From: Jaminaea rosea
Lineage: Eukaryota; Basidiomycota; Exobasidiomycetes; Microstromatales
Reading direction: 5' to 3'
Assembly: GCF_003144245.1 (NCBI RefSeq)
Contig: NW_020289978.1
Location: forward strand, 124,001 to 188,000
Length of the DNA stretch: 64,000 nt
Shown here: in pieces, positions 43,001 through 54,800 of the stretch
Layout of the letters: each line of letters begins with the position of its first letter
How positions within the stretch are numbered: the stretch's first letter is position 1
Position numbers and translations under genes: made by a program
Notes under the pieces: generated by a model
What the model saw: the letters and a program-made list of their open reading frames with translations, nothing else
Told to the model about the DNA's origin: nothing
Database searches by the model: none

Positions 43001-43486
43001 CTCGAAGCCGAAAGAGCCGTCGATCATGAGCAGAACGAGATCTGCTATCTTGCCCACGTCGATCATAGAATTGAGGTCGTTGCCGCACTCGATGAAGGTG
43101 AGGCGGCGCTTCTTGCCCGAGACGAGGGTGACGGGTCCTCGAATATCGCGTAATGTATGCTTTGTGAAACGTCGGATCAAAGAACGCATGAGGGTCGTCT
43201 TGCCCACCCCTTGGGGCCCGGCAATCGCAATGATGACCGGCGGGGCTTCATCGTCGTTTGTTCTGTTGATCTGTGGTACGTGTAGCCTCTTCTGATCGAG
43301 CTCTGCTTTTCGAAGACCAGCTTTGAGTGCTGCGCCTGAGCTCGAGGAGATGAAGGCGCGAGGATTGTAGTTGCCCCCATTGGCGTGGCGATTGCGATCT
43401 TTGTCAGCACGAGTCTTGTGACCTTTGCGATGCGACTTGTGCTGTTGACTTGCGCCCGCTGCCGCAGATGTCGACGCCTCTGCCAT
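40073..43486 (-). CDS. BMS1: Ribosome biogenesis GTPase Bms1
   Basis: Intronless, 1137 aa. Start set at 43486 (MAEASTSAAAG, then KSHRKGHKTRADKDRNRH as in Bms1); an in-frame ATG at 43570 would add 28 residues. The P-loop is GPQGVGKTT (90-98), followed by IRGPVTLVSGKKRRLTFIECGNDLNSMIDVGKIADLVLLMIDG and a THLD guanine-specificity-like motif. The middle has long acidic runs. The C-terminal half carries the Bms1/Tsr1 domain: LLPSEETFGFVQARIKRHRWHKKIL-type segment, CLATFWAPAARPNTGF, LTGFPAKVFKNTAFVKEMF, then GIRGQVKKAL and a basic tail. Bms1 works in the nucleolar SSU processome and delivers Rcl1 for 18S rRNA maturation. It shares a short upstream region with HSP78. Confidence 0.97.
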   Translation of the reverse strand: MAEASTSAAAGASQQHKSHRKGHKTRADKDRNRHANGGNYNPRAFISSSSGAALKAGLRKAELDQKRLHVPQINRTNDDEAPPVIIAIAGPQGVGKTTLMRSLIRRFTKHTLRDIRGPVTLVSGKKRRLTFIECGNDLNSMIDVGKIADLVLLMIDGSFGFEMETMEFLNVLQAHGFPKVLGVLTHLDLIKKSATLRATKKRLKNRFWTEVYAGAKLFYLSGIINGRYPDNEILNLSRFISVMKYRPLTFRNAHPYVLADRVEDLTPKEDIRRAPKAERRITVYGYLRGTNLRANQRVHIPGVGDLSIASIEALPDPCPLPTTESEKRRRLDDKHKLLHAPMSDVGGVMFDKDAVYINVPGNFSRQQDGEGDGKPVGEGEDMVMQLQDAQKLLGGDGGEMRLFDDADQPLSAADVGRKTRRERKAAFGEDVEEAEDDDDEGEDDDDDENDNDEDEDEPGPSRRRLEDLDQDDDIDARDVAFADSDSEMFLSEGEEDQDDEASEAAPWKRGLAARAHATIQANQSRRKTDLMKLIYDSDLTAREVAAGKTESNVASSSKIQLAADDEGDDDFFQLAQQDTGGAAADDVDDDDDVVPDQSAGRWSQENLDQWSDERALDSLRYLFITGTEEGEDGEQPKAAAENGDEDDEDAGEAVDPADAEEEEDAAAAREKALAAKKAALKAKFDAQYDDDDGEAGGQDWYDTQKAELARQAAANRAEFESSDEATRQAIEGHRPGSYLRVEFSAVPSELIEHFDPRYPLLVGGLLPSEETFGFVQARIKRHRWHHKILKTNDPLVLSVGWRRFQSIPIYSLDDGTRNRMLKYTPEHMHCLATFWAPAARPNTGFCAFNTLRSTVSSFRVSATGTILDVDSGSGAHRIVKKLKLTGFPAKVFKNTAFVKEMFSSSLEVAKFEGAHIKTVSGIRGQVKKALAKPEGWYRATFEDKVLMSDIIFLRAWYSVHPRRYYNAVTSLLSPVDPTSTTGDRAWQGMRLTGKVRYDEGIKTPRPVNSIYKPIDESVRPAERKFNKLHIPRKLQASLPYASKPKQLKAQSRPTYLTQRAVVMEKPERNAMSLLQQMQAVQKERSRKREVKRGEKKEERRKKLAVEEGKKDLKRKAERKEHFAKEGRKEAKRAKGGA

Positions 43487-43818
43487 TGTCGTGGTATTGG
43501 TGGTGGCGGACGAGGGACGAGGGACGAGGGACGAGTGAACGGATGGCGGACAGAGGCTTTGCTGCAGCACACGTCGAAATTCAGGTCAGGGCCAAGTCGA
43601 GCGCCCGGAGTTGAGCCGCGGATCCCCATGGCGCTCAGTCCGTTGTCTCAAGTCAATCGGGCTCGTTCGAGTCTGTTCGCGCCAAGGATGCGACGGAAGT
43701 AGGACGGACGTCGCGGGGGGTCGACGTCAGCGCCTGGCTGCCTTGATATTCCTCCGCATCCAAAAGATCCGTCGCCGTCGATGCTGCGAAGCCAGTATCA
43801 CCACTATTCACCATCATC
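43487..43818. promoter_or_regulatory. Divergent promoter region, BMS1 / HSP78
   Basis: 332 bp carry both promoters. It includes four tandem GGACGAG units next to BMS1. Scattered TTC/GAA half-sites occur, but I see no contiguous three-unit heat-shock element. Confidence 0.4.
43508..43535. repeat. Four perfect 7-bp tandem repeats in the BMS1 leader
   Basis: GGACGAG occurs four times head to tail, ending 22 nt before the BMS1 start codon; on the mRNA strand it reads CTCGTCC. It would lie in the 5' leader, or code a short Ser/Pro/Arg segment if the upstream ATG at 43570 is used. Confidence 0.85.
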
Positions 43819-46353
43819 ATGCTACGCACACGATCAGCTCAATCATTGAGGCTGGCCAGTCGTCGAGCTCCTGTGGGATCGGCTAGACTGGCAGTCGCCA
43901 CCGCAGCTTCTAGCACCAACTCCCTCGCCTCACTCACTGGCACCGCCACCCGCCGATGGCTCCACGCCACGCCAACTTCGCGCATCTCTATGCCAGGCGG
44001 AGGAGGCATGGGCATGCCAGGACAACAGCAACGCAAGCCAGGCGAGTCTCTCGCCCAATTCACGCAAGATCTCACCAAGCTAGCCAAAGACGGCGCTCTC
44101 GACCCCGTCATCGGTCGAGCAGACGAAATCCGCAGGGTCATACAGATCCTCTCTCGTCGCCGCAAGAACAACCCTGTGCTCCTCGGAGAAGCCGGTGTGG
44201 GCAAGACGGCAGTGGCAGAGGGGCTCGCCCAACGAATAGTGCGAAAGGAGGTGCCCGAGAGTCTTCAGGCAAAGAGGGTCATGTCGCTGGACTTGGGAGC
44301 TGTTATGCAGGGGACCGGGATCAAGGGCGAGTTCGAATCGAGGGTAAAGGCATTGCTTGAAGACGTAGAGCAGGCCGGAGATGTGCTCCTTTTCGTCGAT
44401 GAGGCTCATCTCCTGGTCAAAGCAGAGGGATCGTTGGATATGGCCAACCTCCTCAAGCCAATGCTGGCGCGAGGAACACTTCAGCTCATTGCGGCCACCA
44501 CCTTCTCCGAATGGCGCACCTCCCTTGAAAAGGATGCTGCTCTCGCCCGTCGCTTCCAGCCTGTCAATCTCAACGAGCCCTCAGCAGAGGAAGCAATAGC
44601 CATTCTTCGCGGACTACGCAGTCGCTACGAGACACACCACGGCGTCTCCATCGCAGACTCTGCGCTCGTGGCCTGCGTCAACTTTGCCACGCGCTGCCTT
44701 GGGTCAGAACGCAGGCTACCGGACGCGGCGATTGACCTCATGGACGAGTCGATGGCTTCCTTGCGCCTTCAGCAGGAGTCAAAGCCTGAGAGATTGGAAA
44801 GCATGGAACGCGACCTCATGACGGCGCACATTGAGCTCGAATCTCTTAGACACGAGACGGATGACTTCTCCGTCGAGCGACGCAAGGCTGTTGAGGCCAA
44901 GATCGCCGAGACGCAAGCTACCTACGACAAACTCAACAAAATCTGGCAGGACGAAAGGGAGAGACTTGATCAAGTGGTGGCCATCAAGAAGGACGTTGAG
45001 GACCTGGTACATCGCCTCGAGGAGGCAGAGAGGGAGCGCAACTTTGCGCTAGTGGCTCAGCTGCGCTACGGTGAGCTGCCCAAGCTGCAGCAGCGTCAGC
45101 AGGAGATCGAGGATGCAATTCGCGGACGCAGCCAGCATCGTAGCGAGCTCGATGAGGACGAGGCCACCGCAGGGGTCATCTCAAACGATCGCGTGACCGC
45201 AGAGGACATCGCGGTAGTGGTGTCTAGGCAGACCGGCATTCCTGTTCGCAACCTTCTCAAGGGCGAACGACAGCGCCTTCTCACTATGGAAGACGCGCTC
45301 CGATCCCGAGTTCAGGGTCAAGACGAAGCCATCTCAGCCATCTCTGAGGCCGTGCGTCTCAGCCGTGCCCAACTGCAAAACGACAAGCGCCCACTCGCCT
45401 CCTTCCTCATGCTGGGCAGCACTGGCGTAGGCAAGACGGAGCTAGCTCGCGCACTCAGCAGCTTCCTCTTCGACGACGAGTCTTCGCTCATTCAGCTCAA
45501 CATGAGCGAGTACTCTGAGCCGCACACCATTTCCCGTCTCCTGGGCTCTCCGCCAGGCTACGTGGGATACGGCGAGTCCGGAGAGCTGGACAAGGTACGC
45601 AAGCAGCGCCATGTCATCGTGCTGTTTGACGAAGTGGAGAAGGCCTGTCGTGCGGTGCAGATGAGTCTGTTGCAAATCCTCGAGGAAGGGTCGATCCGCA
45701 GCGCTCAAGGGCAGAATATCGACTTCAGGAACTGCATCATTCTGGCGACGAGCAATCTTGGGGCAGAACAGCTCTTCAAGCCCGAGGCGACGGATGCAGA
45801 TGGCAAGGTTCTGCCCGCAGCCAAGCAGGCGGTGCTTCGTTCGGTACAACGTTCGCTTCCTCCCGAACTGATCAACAGGTTCGATGACCAGCTCGTCTTC
45901 AATCTGCTCCGCAAGTCAGACCTACAGGGCATCGTGGACCTCCGCCTCCGCGAGGTGGAGCAGCGCCTCGCCACTCAGCGCGTGCGTATCGATGTAGATG
46001 ACAAGGCGAAGGCGTGGCTGGCGGAGCGCGGCTACGATAAGGCGTATGGTGCGCGTCCGCTCAACCGCGTCGTGAGGAGGGAGGTTCTCAACCCGCTTGC
46101 TAAGGGCTTGATCCAGGGGAGTGTCAAGGCAGGGGACGTGGTGCCAATCAGCCTTGATGCCAAGGGCGAAGGGCTAGAGATCAGATTTCCTCACGAGGCT
46201 GGCGTGACGGGGAGTGAGGCAGCTTCGTCATCGTCGGCTGCTGCTGCGGAGGCGGGGAGGGAGATGGAGAGAGACCTAGAGGAGGATGACGCTGTTGAGG
46301 ATGGGGATTGGAAGGTCGTAGACCCGGGGATGGCGCCGCAGCCCTCCGCTTGA
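43819..46353 (+). CDS. HSP78: Mitochondrial Hsp78 / ClpB disaggregase
   Basis: Intronless, 844 aa. An Arg/Ser/Ala-rich N-terminus ([18 protein letters not shown]...) is a mitochondrial targeting signal. The large ClpB N-domain is missing, as in Hsp78. NBD1 has Walker A GEAGVGKT (123-130) and Walker [12 protein letters not shown]. The M-domain coiled coil spans roughly 340-450. NBD2 has Walker A GSTGVGKT (533-540), [22 protein letters not shown] and [11 protein letters not shown], ending in the ClpB C-domain ([15 protein letters not shown]). It refolds aggregated matrix proteins with mitochondrial Hsp70. The tail after the C-domain is Ala/Ser-rich and acidic. All ATPase motifs are intact. Confidence 0.97.
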   Translation: MLRTRSAQSLRLASRRAPVGSARLAVATAASSTNSLASLTGTATRRWLHATPTSRISMPGGGGMGMPGQQQRKPGESLAQFTQDLTKLAKDGALDPVIGRADEIRRVIQILSRRRKNNPVLLGEAGVGKTAVAEGLAQRIVRKEVPESLQAKRVMSLDLGAVMQGTGIKGEFESRVKALLEDVEQAGDVLLFVDEAHLLVKAEGSLDMANLLKPMLARGTLQLIAATTFSEWRTSLEKDAALARRFQPVNLNEPSAEEAIAILRGLRSRYETHHGVSIADSALVACVNFATRCLGSERRLPDAAIDLMDESMASLRLQQESKPERLESMERDLMTAHIELESLRHETDDFSVERRKAVEAKIAETQATYDKLNKIWQDERERLDQVVAIKKDVEDLVHRLEEAERERNFALVAQLRYGELPKLQQRQQEIEDAIRGRSQHRSELDEDEATAGVISNDRVTAEDIAVVVSRQTGIPVRNLLKGERQRLLTMEDALRSRVQGQDEAISAISEAVRLSRAQLQNDKRPLASFLMLGSTGVGKTELARALSSFLFDDESSLIQLNMSEYSEPHTISRLLGSPPGYVGYGESGELDKVRKQRHVIVLFDEVEKACRAVQMSLLQILEEGSIRSAQGQNIDFRNCIILATSNLGAEQLFKPEATDADGKVLPAAKQAVLRSVQRSLPPELINRFDDQLVFNLLRKSDLQGIVDLRLREVEQRLATQRVRIDVDDKAKAWLAERGYDKAYGARPLNRVVRREVLNPLAKGLIQGSVKAGDVVPISLDAKGEGLEIRFPHEAGVTGSEAASSSSAAAAEAGREMERDLEEDDAVEDGDWKVVDPGMAPQPSA

Positions 46354-47006
46354 GTCGGAGCTGCAGGGACATCGCATATTGTATAGAGCATACCGTAGTC
46401 ACCACTCCTGAGCACATACCATCAATCCATGTTGAGCCACCGATCAGATGACCGCTTGAGCCTGAGCGTGGGCCCCCGCAACGCTGAGAAAGCGCTGGGC
46501 CCCGCAGTGGAAATGAACTTTCAGGACAAGGAACATCGTCTCGCACGCCAAGCTGCTCTTTCTTTGTCGCTCCACTGCTGCCACTCGTCCGTACGACTGA
46601 TCCTGACCTGTCGTCGAACCTGCGAGACTGGCGGGACCACGGCGTGGAGTGGAGCCCCCCACCTCTTCCTCAACGGCAATCTTTTCCACCGAGCAGGCGG
46701 CTCGATGCGGCCGGAAGAGGCCCAAGAGCAGAGGCCTGCACGACATCTGCACGACCCAAGAATGACGAAGTCGCCGAAGGGTGCCACGCCAAGGGAGCAA
46801 GCAAAATGCGACATCAAGCAGGGCGCGGGGGAGAGGACCGAGGCGAGGTCGGGCCGTCATCCAAGGCAGAAAGAAAGGACACAAAGCCGGACGAGATGAC
46901 GACGAGGAGGAGGAAGCTCCTTCTTCCCCACCTTTATCACTACCCGTTCAGACAACCTTAGACACCCTTACTCGTAGCTCACCGCTAATCGATCTGACAC
47001 GACAAA
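46354..47006. other. Intergenic region between HSP78 and GUT1
   Basis: 653 bp with the HSP78 3' end and the GUT1 promoter. Overlapping frames on both strands lack domains. CT-rich sequence precedes the GUT1 ATG. Confidence 0.4.
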
Positions 47007-48704
47007 ATGGGCAGCAAAGACCTCGTTGCTAGCATTGATGCGGGTGAGTCTGCGCTGGACGAGGAGCATACAGCCATGTCTCGTGCTGCCGATTGACGAC
47101 ACCTCCATCTCCCTCGTTCAGGCACCACCTCGACCCGCTTCATGATCTTCGACTCATCGGCCCGAGTCGTTGCCTCTCACCAAACCGAGTTCACGCAATT
47201 CTTCACTCACCCTGGTTGGCAAGAGCAAGACCCGCACGAGATCATTGACAAGATCAATACCAACATCGTCGAGTCGGTCAAGCAGCTCGAGGCCGGTGGA
47301 GAGTACAAGGCGAGCGATATCAAGGTGATTGGGGTCACCAATCAGAGGGAGACGACGGTCGTATGGGACAAGAATACGGGCAAGGCCCTCACGCGCTGCA
47401 TTGCTTGGCCGGATAACCGCAATGGGCAGACCATCTCTAAGCTGGCGGGCAAGAGCGAAGAGGGGATCAACGCGCTCAAGAAGTGAGTGTGGGGCAGAAA
47501 AGGGGTCCCCACAGCGCTCTTCGTCCTAGCGAAAAGCTGACATTGTTTCGTCCTCGACTCGCGTAGGGAGACTGGCCTCCCCCTTTCGACCTACTTTGCC
47601 GCGGGCAAGCTGCGCTGGATGCTCGACGAGCTTCCCGAAGTCCGCAAGGCCCACGACTCTGGTAACATGAAGTTCGGTACCGTCGACTCGTGGATCATCT
47701 ACAACCTCACCAATCGCGCAGTTCACATTACGGATGCCTCGAACGCATCTCGTACAATGTTCATGAACCTGCGCTCCCAAGCTTGGGATCCTAAGCTGTG
47801 CGAATTCTTTGGCGTCAACATGGACATCCTGCCCGAGATCAGGAGCTCCTCAGAGGTGTATGGAACGATTCACGAAGGACCACTGAAGGGCATCGAGATT
47901 GCGGGGATTGTCGGTGATCAGCAGGCTGCTCTTGTAGGGCAGAAGTGCTTGAGCCCTGGAGAGGCAAAGAACACGTATGGGACTGGCGCCTTCTTGCTCT
48001 ACAACACGGGTGAGAAGGTCGTAGACTCCAAGAATGGGCTCCTCAGCACCATTGCCTACCAGCCTGGACCCAAGGCTGCCCCGCATTACGCTCTCGAGGG
48101 CTCCATTGCGGTAGCCGGCTCAGCGATCAAGTGGCTCCGCGACTCCCTCGGCCTGATCAAGGAGGCCTCCGACGTAGACTGCGCCGCCGACGTTGAAGCA
48201 TCAGAATGCGTCTTCGTGACTGCATTCTCTGGTCTTCTCGCCCCCGTCTGGGATTCGTCCGCCTCTGGTACCTTGATCGGGTTGAGCGGGTTCCACGACA
48301 AGCGCCACATCTGCCGCTCGGTACTTGAAGCTGCTTCTTTCCAGAGCAAGGCGGTCCTCGATGCATGCGAAAAGGACTCGGGCGTGCCTCTCACCAGCCT
48401 CAACGTGGACGGTGGGATGACCAATTCGGACGTCTTCTGCCAAATCCAGGCGGACATTCTCGGTCTGGAGGTCTCCCGCCCTGCAATGCGCGAGACGACG
48501 GCGCTGGGATCGGCGTTGCTCGCGGGGCAGGCAAAGGGGCTCTTTGGGTGGGACATCACCAAGCCAGAGACTTTGAGCAAGGTCAATGTGTCGGGTCGTG
48601 ATGTCTTCAAGCCGCAGTTGGATGCCAAGAAGAGGGAACATCTCCTCAGGCAGTGGTGGAGGGCTGTGGAGCGTAGCCGTGGGTGGGCGGAGGACAAGGA
48701 GTAG
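47007..48704 (+). CDS. GUT1: Glycerol kinase
   Basis: Three exons, join(47007..47043,47122..47482,47567..48704), 511 aa; introns of 78 and 84 nt. The first splice falls inside the phosphate-binding loop SIDAGTTSTRFMIFD, typical of FGGY kinases. Other landmarks: NQRETTVVWDKNTGKAL, GTVDSWIIYNLT, NTYGTGAFLLYNTG, LEGSIAVAGSAIKWLRD, and VDGGMTNSDVFCQIQADIL followed by RETTALGSALLAG. The enzyme makes glycerol-3-phosphate from glycerol and ATP, which feeds glycolysis or the GPAT step of lipid synthesis. The usual family W-x-D-x-R-T motif appears as WPDNRNG. The gene is convergent with BLM10. Confidence 0.96.
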
Positions 48705-48847
48705 GAAAATCCGTGGAAGGCAAGTCGCAAATGGAGTGAATGGCAAATCGCATTCGTTGATATCGACTGATGATGAAGTCTACAATGTGCTCGCGTTTAT
48801 TCGTCCGCTCTCGTCGAAACGCAACCTCTCCCTGCCTCACGCCTCCC

Positions 48848-51800
48848 TCATGCGTAGTAGTCGCTCCTTCCCAACACCCACTGATTGACCTCATTCAGCT
48901 CATCACTATTCAAAGCCGCCTCGACCTCGCCCCAATTATCCTGATGCGTCCTCTTGAACTCCTTTGCGTACTTCTTCACCGTGTTGCTAACAGGCTGCGG
49001 CGATTCGCCATGCTGCGTGACCGTCTCGATGAGTAGGGAAGGCATCCAAGGGGGCACTTCATAGGGGAAAGCCGAGAGGAGGGCTACAGCGCCCAGGATA
49101 CCGGAATGGAGAGCAGTGAGGTGCTCGTGGAAGCCTGGGTCGCCACGAGAAAGGGGCATCAGGGCTGCAGAGGCTTCAAGGACCGTAGCCGTGAATCGCT
49201 TCTTGAGGTCGCTAATGAGCTTGCGCTCAGAGCAGCGGACGATGCCGGAGAGAGTAGTGGAAGCCATCTCCCTCACCTCTGGGTGGACGTCCCTCAACAG
49301 GGCCAATAGCACGTCCACGATGCTCCTTACATCCGCCGGTCCAAGGTAGTACAGATTTTGGAAGAAGGCCACCTGCAGTACGGTCAAGCCATCGAGCCTC
49401 ACCTTCCACGAGTCGCGGCTCTGCGTGATCACGTTGAGCAGCGTGCGGACAAGTTTGCCCGAGAGCGGACCAGGGCCGTAATGATGGGTCGAGATCTTGG
49501 TCAGTGCAGCGCGTGCGAGACGGGAGAGGTCTGTGTTGTCCTTGAGCTCCAGCATCTCGAATATCATGGGCAGGAAATCGATGGCGTACGACCCCATCGA
49601 TGAGCGCCGGTGATCGGCGAGAGCCATAGACATCCAGAAGAGGGTTGTCATCGCCGCGCAGTCGTAGCGTGAGCTGCCTTGAGAGGTTGGGATGCGCTCC
49701 GTCCTCCATTGCGCAAGGTCGGTGCGCAGCTTAGCGAAGCGACGCTCGTACTGAGGCGAGCTAATCCGCAGAGTGCTGCTGGAGGCCTCTCCAGCCAGGA
49801 AATGGCTCATGGAGGCGTATGACGGCGCAACCTCGAAGAGCTCCAACTGCGCCAAATTCTCGCTCACTACCGCCCTGATCTCTGAATAGGCTGTGTCGAA
49901 CGCCCCCGCATAGTCGTCAATGAACTCCTGCATCCTCGGCGTCATCTTACGATCGTGCGTCGAGAGCACACAGCGGAAGAAAGCGTGCCCTCTTGCCTGC
50001 AGCTGAGGACTGCCATCCTCCTCTCCATTTATGCTGCGCTTGGCCCTGTCAATGGCGAAGTCGATGAGGGGTTTGTGTCGGCGTGGATCGCGCCCGTCGA
50101 TCGTGCTGACAATCCAATCTTCGAATACCAGTTGGGAGTCTTGCGTTGCTTGAGTGAAGATGTTGGGCATCAGGGGTGTGAGCCACTCCCATAACTTCGC
50201 TTGATCGTTTAGAGGCCAATGCTTGGAACCGCGCCCGACACCGACCATGACCTCGGCAGCCGCACGGTGCTTGTGACGGTCGCGCTCCCCTATCAACTTC
50301 TCGATAATCGGTCCCAAGACGGGGATCAAGCGCGCGCCAAAGACCTGCGCAATGGACTTCATGAGGAGGACATTCTCGGTGGCGGTAATCTCGCGCTGCT
50401 TCTCTTGCGACCAGAGCCCGAGGTGCTTCTCCCAGAACTCGGCCTTTTGCATGTGCGACCAGATTGCATCCAAGGCAGGCTGCGAGGCCGCCTCCCACTG
50501 CCATGGTTCCGTATCGACCGGTGGCGCATCATAGACCGTCTGCTTGCCGCCCCAGACGAGCCATCCCAGCGACGTCTTGTCAACTAGTACGCTATCGGGC
50601 CCCATGTTGGAGCCAAGGAAGGCGCCGAGGGCTTCCTTCTGGTATTCTGCCGACGCAGGCGTCTGCACGACCTCCTTGCGCTTAAGCGGGTTCGTCGTCT
50701 TCCCATTGACGAGATCCTCATCGCTAGCCTTGAGGGTTCGCAATTTGACAAAATACAGGATCTTGGTGATGGCGCCCGTGGCGTACTTGCGCATATTCGG
50801 GTTTTCCGAAAGCAGCTGCCCTGCAAAGTAGCCGGCGACGTCCGGCGCCAGGGGCTGGTCTCTGCGAATCATGGCGCGGAGAAGGCGCGCAGAGTATAGA
50901 GTAAATGACCAGTGCGTTGCGTGGTTGGTGGCGATAGACATGATCTCTGGGCCGAGGCGAGCGACAGTGCTGTCAATGCGGGCGATACGGGCTTGACGAC
51001 GGTCGCGCACCTCTTGAAGGATACTCGCGTCGATTGGAGGCAAAGAGGTAGTGAATTCGTCAACGGCCTTGATGAGGGGTGCTGGCGTGTCGAGATGGAA
51101 CTTCAGGGTGGAAGGCTCGACGAAGCGGGAAGCAAAGTCACTGAGGAGGCCGCGGACCAGCTTCTGCAGCGAAGGTTTAGGGTGGTGCTGTGCATTGAGG
51201 AGGCAGAGCAGGTACTCGGCCGTGATTCGAGCGTCGGTGATGGCTGCGCTGCTGAAGCCCTTGCTGCCCAGAACGTAGAGTGCGCCCTTCATCTGGTCGT
51301 CATCGACGCCAGGTTGGACCTTTGAGATGAGCGTATGCACGCAGAGCTGCCGCGCTCCATCGTAGAGACTGGCAATCGAATCGAGACTATTCTGCGCCGT
51401 CTTGCGGATGCCGACGTAAGTGCTCATGCAATAGGCCAGCACGACGTCCTTGATCAGGCTGTCGACCAGCGGTGTACGTTTGCGGTGGAAGGAATTCATC
51501 CTACCGCGGCAGCCGTGATAGAAGGCCGCTCGTCTCACCCACAGCACGCGAGGCTGCTGCTTCTGCCTTGCGTAGATGCGGAATACCGTGCGGTAGTAGT
51601 TGAGGGAGCGCGAGTGCGCCATGTACTCCTCGTAGTTGTAGGCGTACTCGGTGAGGTAGGTGCGAATCGAGCGCAGTAGCAGCTTGATGCAGTCTTGCTT
51701 GTCCTCTGCTTCGCTAGCCTTGCTCGACGTCGCGCATCGGTGTAGGACTTCGCCAACTCGAGCACGGAAAGACCGCACAGCAACGAAATCGGGCGATGTC

Positions 51801-54800
51801 TCGTCGGTGAGAATAAAGCCGGACTTGAAGCGTGGAGGGGGCTGAATGAAGGCCATGCACTCGTCGCCGGCATCAGAGACAACTTCTCCAGAAGGTGCAT
51901 TCACCTCATCATCCTGCACCACGGCGTTCAGTGCCGAGAACGTCTGCTTGACCAGCATCATCTTGCGGCAGAAGTCATTCGACCATACCTTGTCTCGTCG
52001 CTCTTGCGGCACGTCTTGCAGGCTGTTGAGCTCCTCGAGCGAAGGTTGGACAAACGTGGAGACGATCTCAAGGGCAAAGGCGATCTCCTCTTGGGACGGC
52101 TGATGCCACTTCAGGCTGACATCCTTAGCCTCGTAAAGCTTACCCCAGTGCATGTGCGCCTTCTTCTGTACCTCGGGGTCATCCCACTCCTCAGCATTGT
52201 ACGGTCGCCACTCGATAGGATACAGGCCCACGAGAGTAGCGATGACGCGCTGTACAAGTCGTGCGACAAGTGAGTAGCCTCGCTCCGAGCGGGTACGGTC
52301 GACAAGGAGCGACAGGAGCTCGAGCAGCTCGATCCTGTGCTTGAGGAGAGCTGGACCGACACCAGAGACTGCGCCGAGGAGGCACGACAAGTGCCAATGG
52401 AAGGTGGCATCGCCAGGTGCTGGGGTGTGCGTTGACGTGGTACGCGTCGAGCTGGCTCCGTGCATGATTTCGGATCGAAGACGTTGAGTGGCGAGAGGAA
52501 TCATCTTGCCCAAGACCATCTCCGGATGTATGCGAGCAAAGCTTAGGATGACGCTACCAACAAGCCTGCTCGAGCTCGCCGAAACCGTCTCTGAGCAGTG
52601 GCGGTAGACGACGTCCCATGCGAGGCGAGCCAAGTGAGGGCTCATGCTTGCCGTCACGGCGTCGACGCTGGAGAGGAGTGATCCGCTTACATGCTCCTCC
52701 TGCTTGCCGCCCACTTTGCCCTTAACCCCCTCTTCAGGTAGTGAGTCGAATACGGCAAAAATGCGGCGGAAGAATTCGATGACCCATTCCTCAGCGCCTG
52801 CTGTGCTCAAGCGCAGAGCCTCGTCCTCTTCTCGACGTGCGGCTGCAGCATCGTCGTCGACCGCCATTTCTGCGTCGCCGTCGTCGTTGCCCAGCTCTGG
52901 ACGAGTAAGATCGTCGATGCGTACCGTCATCATAGCGTTGAAAATGAAGGCGCATCCGCCCATTGTCTTGGCGAAGTCGGTCGGATCGATGGCGGGTAAA
53001 CACAACTGCAGGAGGGGTACAAGATGCTTCCCTCCGGCTGCAAAGTTCTGACGCGACACAAGAGGAATGGCCAGTGTAGAGAGCGATGCAATGATGGCCG
53101 TGGTGCGGTGCGTCATCTCGAGCTCTTGTAGGCCGGGATAGGCTCGCTCGAGGACAGCCGGCAGGATGAGATCCGGTTCAAGGTATGCCATTCGCTTAAG
53201 GGCCTTCTGGCAGCTGACGACGGCAAACATGTCCTTGCTGAACATGGTCAAGAGGCAGACGTTGCGCAGCGATTGCACGAACTCGCGCTTCATCGTTGGG
53301 GTGAGGCGGCGTTCTTTGGGCGTCTTGCAGTCATTTCTGTGCTCGTCGAGCCAGCGATTGACGAAGAAGCTCGAGAGCTCGGCAACGAAGCCACTCAGCA
53401 CGTACTGCCAAGGTCCCCAATTGGAGGGGTGGAAGTAGGTCTCGGTGGCTTGTATGAAGCGGTGCAGCGCATCGAGGGCGCGAGAGCCAGCAAGGAAGTT
53501 CATCTGCTCATTCGTCGTTGTGGCTGGGGTACCTGCGAGGCCTGGACCAGCTGCAGCATTGACTGGGGTCGCTTCTCCTGACGAGGGAATCTCTGGTCCA
53601 TCGAGCATCATGCTGTAGACGATGATGGTGGCGAAGCTCTGGATGCGGCTTGACGGTTTCTTCATCGAGAGGATGGTCTGCGAGACTTCGGCGTCGGACC
53701 CTGTCTTCATCATAATGGCAGACTGGGCCATCAGTGCAGAGTTGGCATCCTGGTGCAAGAGCCGTGGGGGAAGCGAATGTCAGCATATAGTACAACGCCC
53801 GCCAGAAGACGTCTGTCTGGCTCGCGCTCACCTTTGTGGCTCCAACTGGCAAGCCCGCTGATCGCAACGCCTTTGTCATGATCATCGCAAACTGCTCCTT
53901 TGTCAGCAAGCCGACCTCCTTCCACAGACCTCGCTGCGGCGAGACTGTTCCGCTATCTTCGCTTTGCGAGATCTCTGGGTTGGCGTGCAAGATGGCCAGT
54001 CGAGCGAGCAAGTCGAGCATCTGGTCGTCGAAAAGGCCGCTCTCAAAGCAGTCCCAGAGCTTGAACATTGCAGGCAGCCATCGTTGAGGCTTGGACAGTG
54101 GCAAGAAGTGGACGAGGTAGGCCTGCGTAGCGAGAATAGAGTTGATAGCATACCCATCGAGTTGAGGCAGCATCTCCTCGAGCATGTCGTCCGCGTCCGA
54201 TGGAGGAAAGAAGCGTTGAGCAATGCCGGCGAGGTCCATGAGAGTATTGGAAAGGCCGGTCAGACCCGTAGCTCTCGCCTTAGGGAAGAGGTGATGCGAG
54301 AGCAGGTCGTAAAGTGGACGCCATGGAAGGGTCAGGTCTTTTATGGAGATCTTTCGCCTTGGCTCGAGGAGAGTGATGGCCATGTTGGCGCAGAGCTCGA
54401 TGAGGCGAACGTCTAGGCCTGGGATGAAGACCATCTCGTAATAGAGGCTTGCGAGGGTCGCTCGTGTGGCGCGAAGGATGGGATACTTGAGGCTGATCAG
54501 ACACTGTAGCTTGTGATTCCATTGCACAAGTCCGATGTCATAACTGCGAGGGGTGACGGACGAGCGAAGAATGCCAGATGAGTCGACGCCTGGTGACGCT
54601 GAGCGGAGTGCGGCGGCAAGGTGTTGACTCACTCTTTTGTCTTGATGCACTCAATAAGTCGCTGATGAATGTATGCTAGCCTCTCGTCGAACTCCTCGAT
54701 ACTCTCGCACTCGTACGGCAGAGAGTTTGGATACTCCATCATCTTTGTGCGATCCTCCAGCTTGCGGACCTTGACTTTCGAAGGCGTCGGCGCCGACAAT

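Noticed and set aside
43487-43818. Heat-shock element for HSP78
   Set aside because: Only isolated TTC and GAA half-sites are present; no three alternating units in a row.
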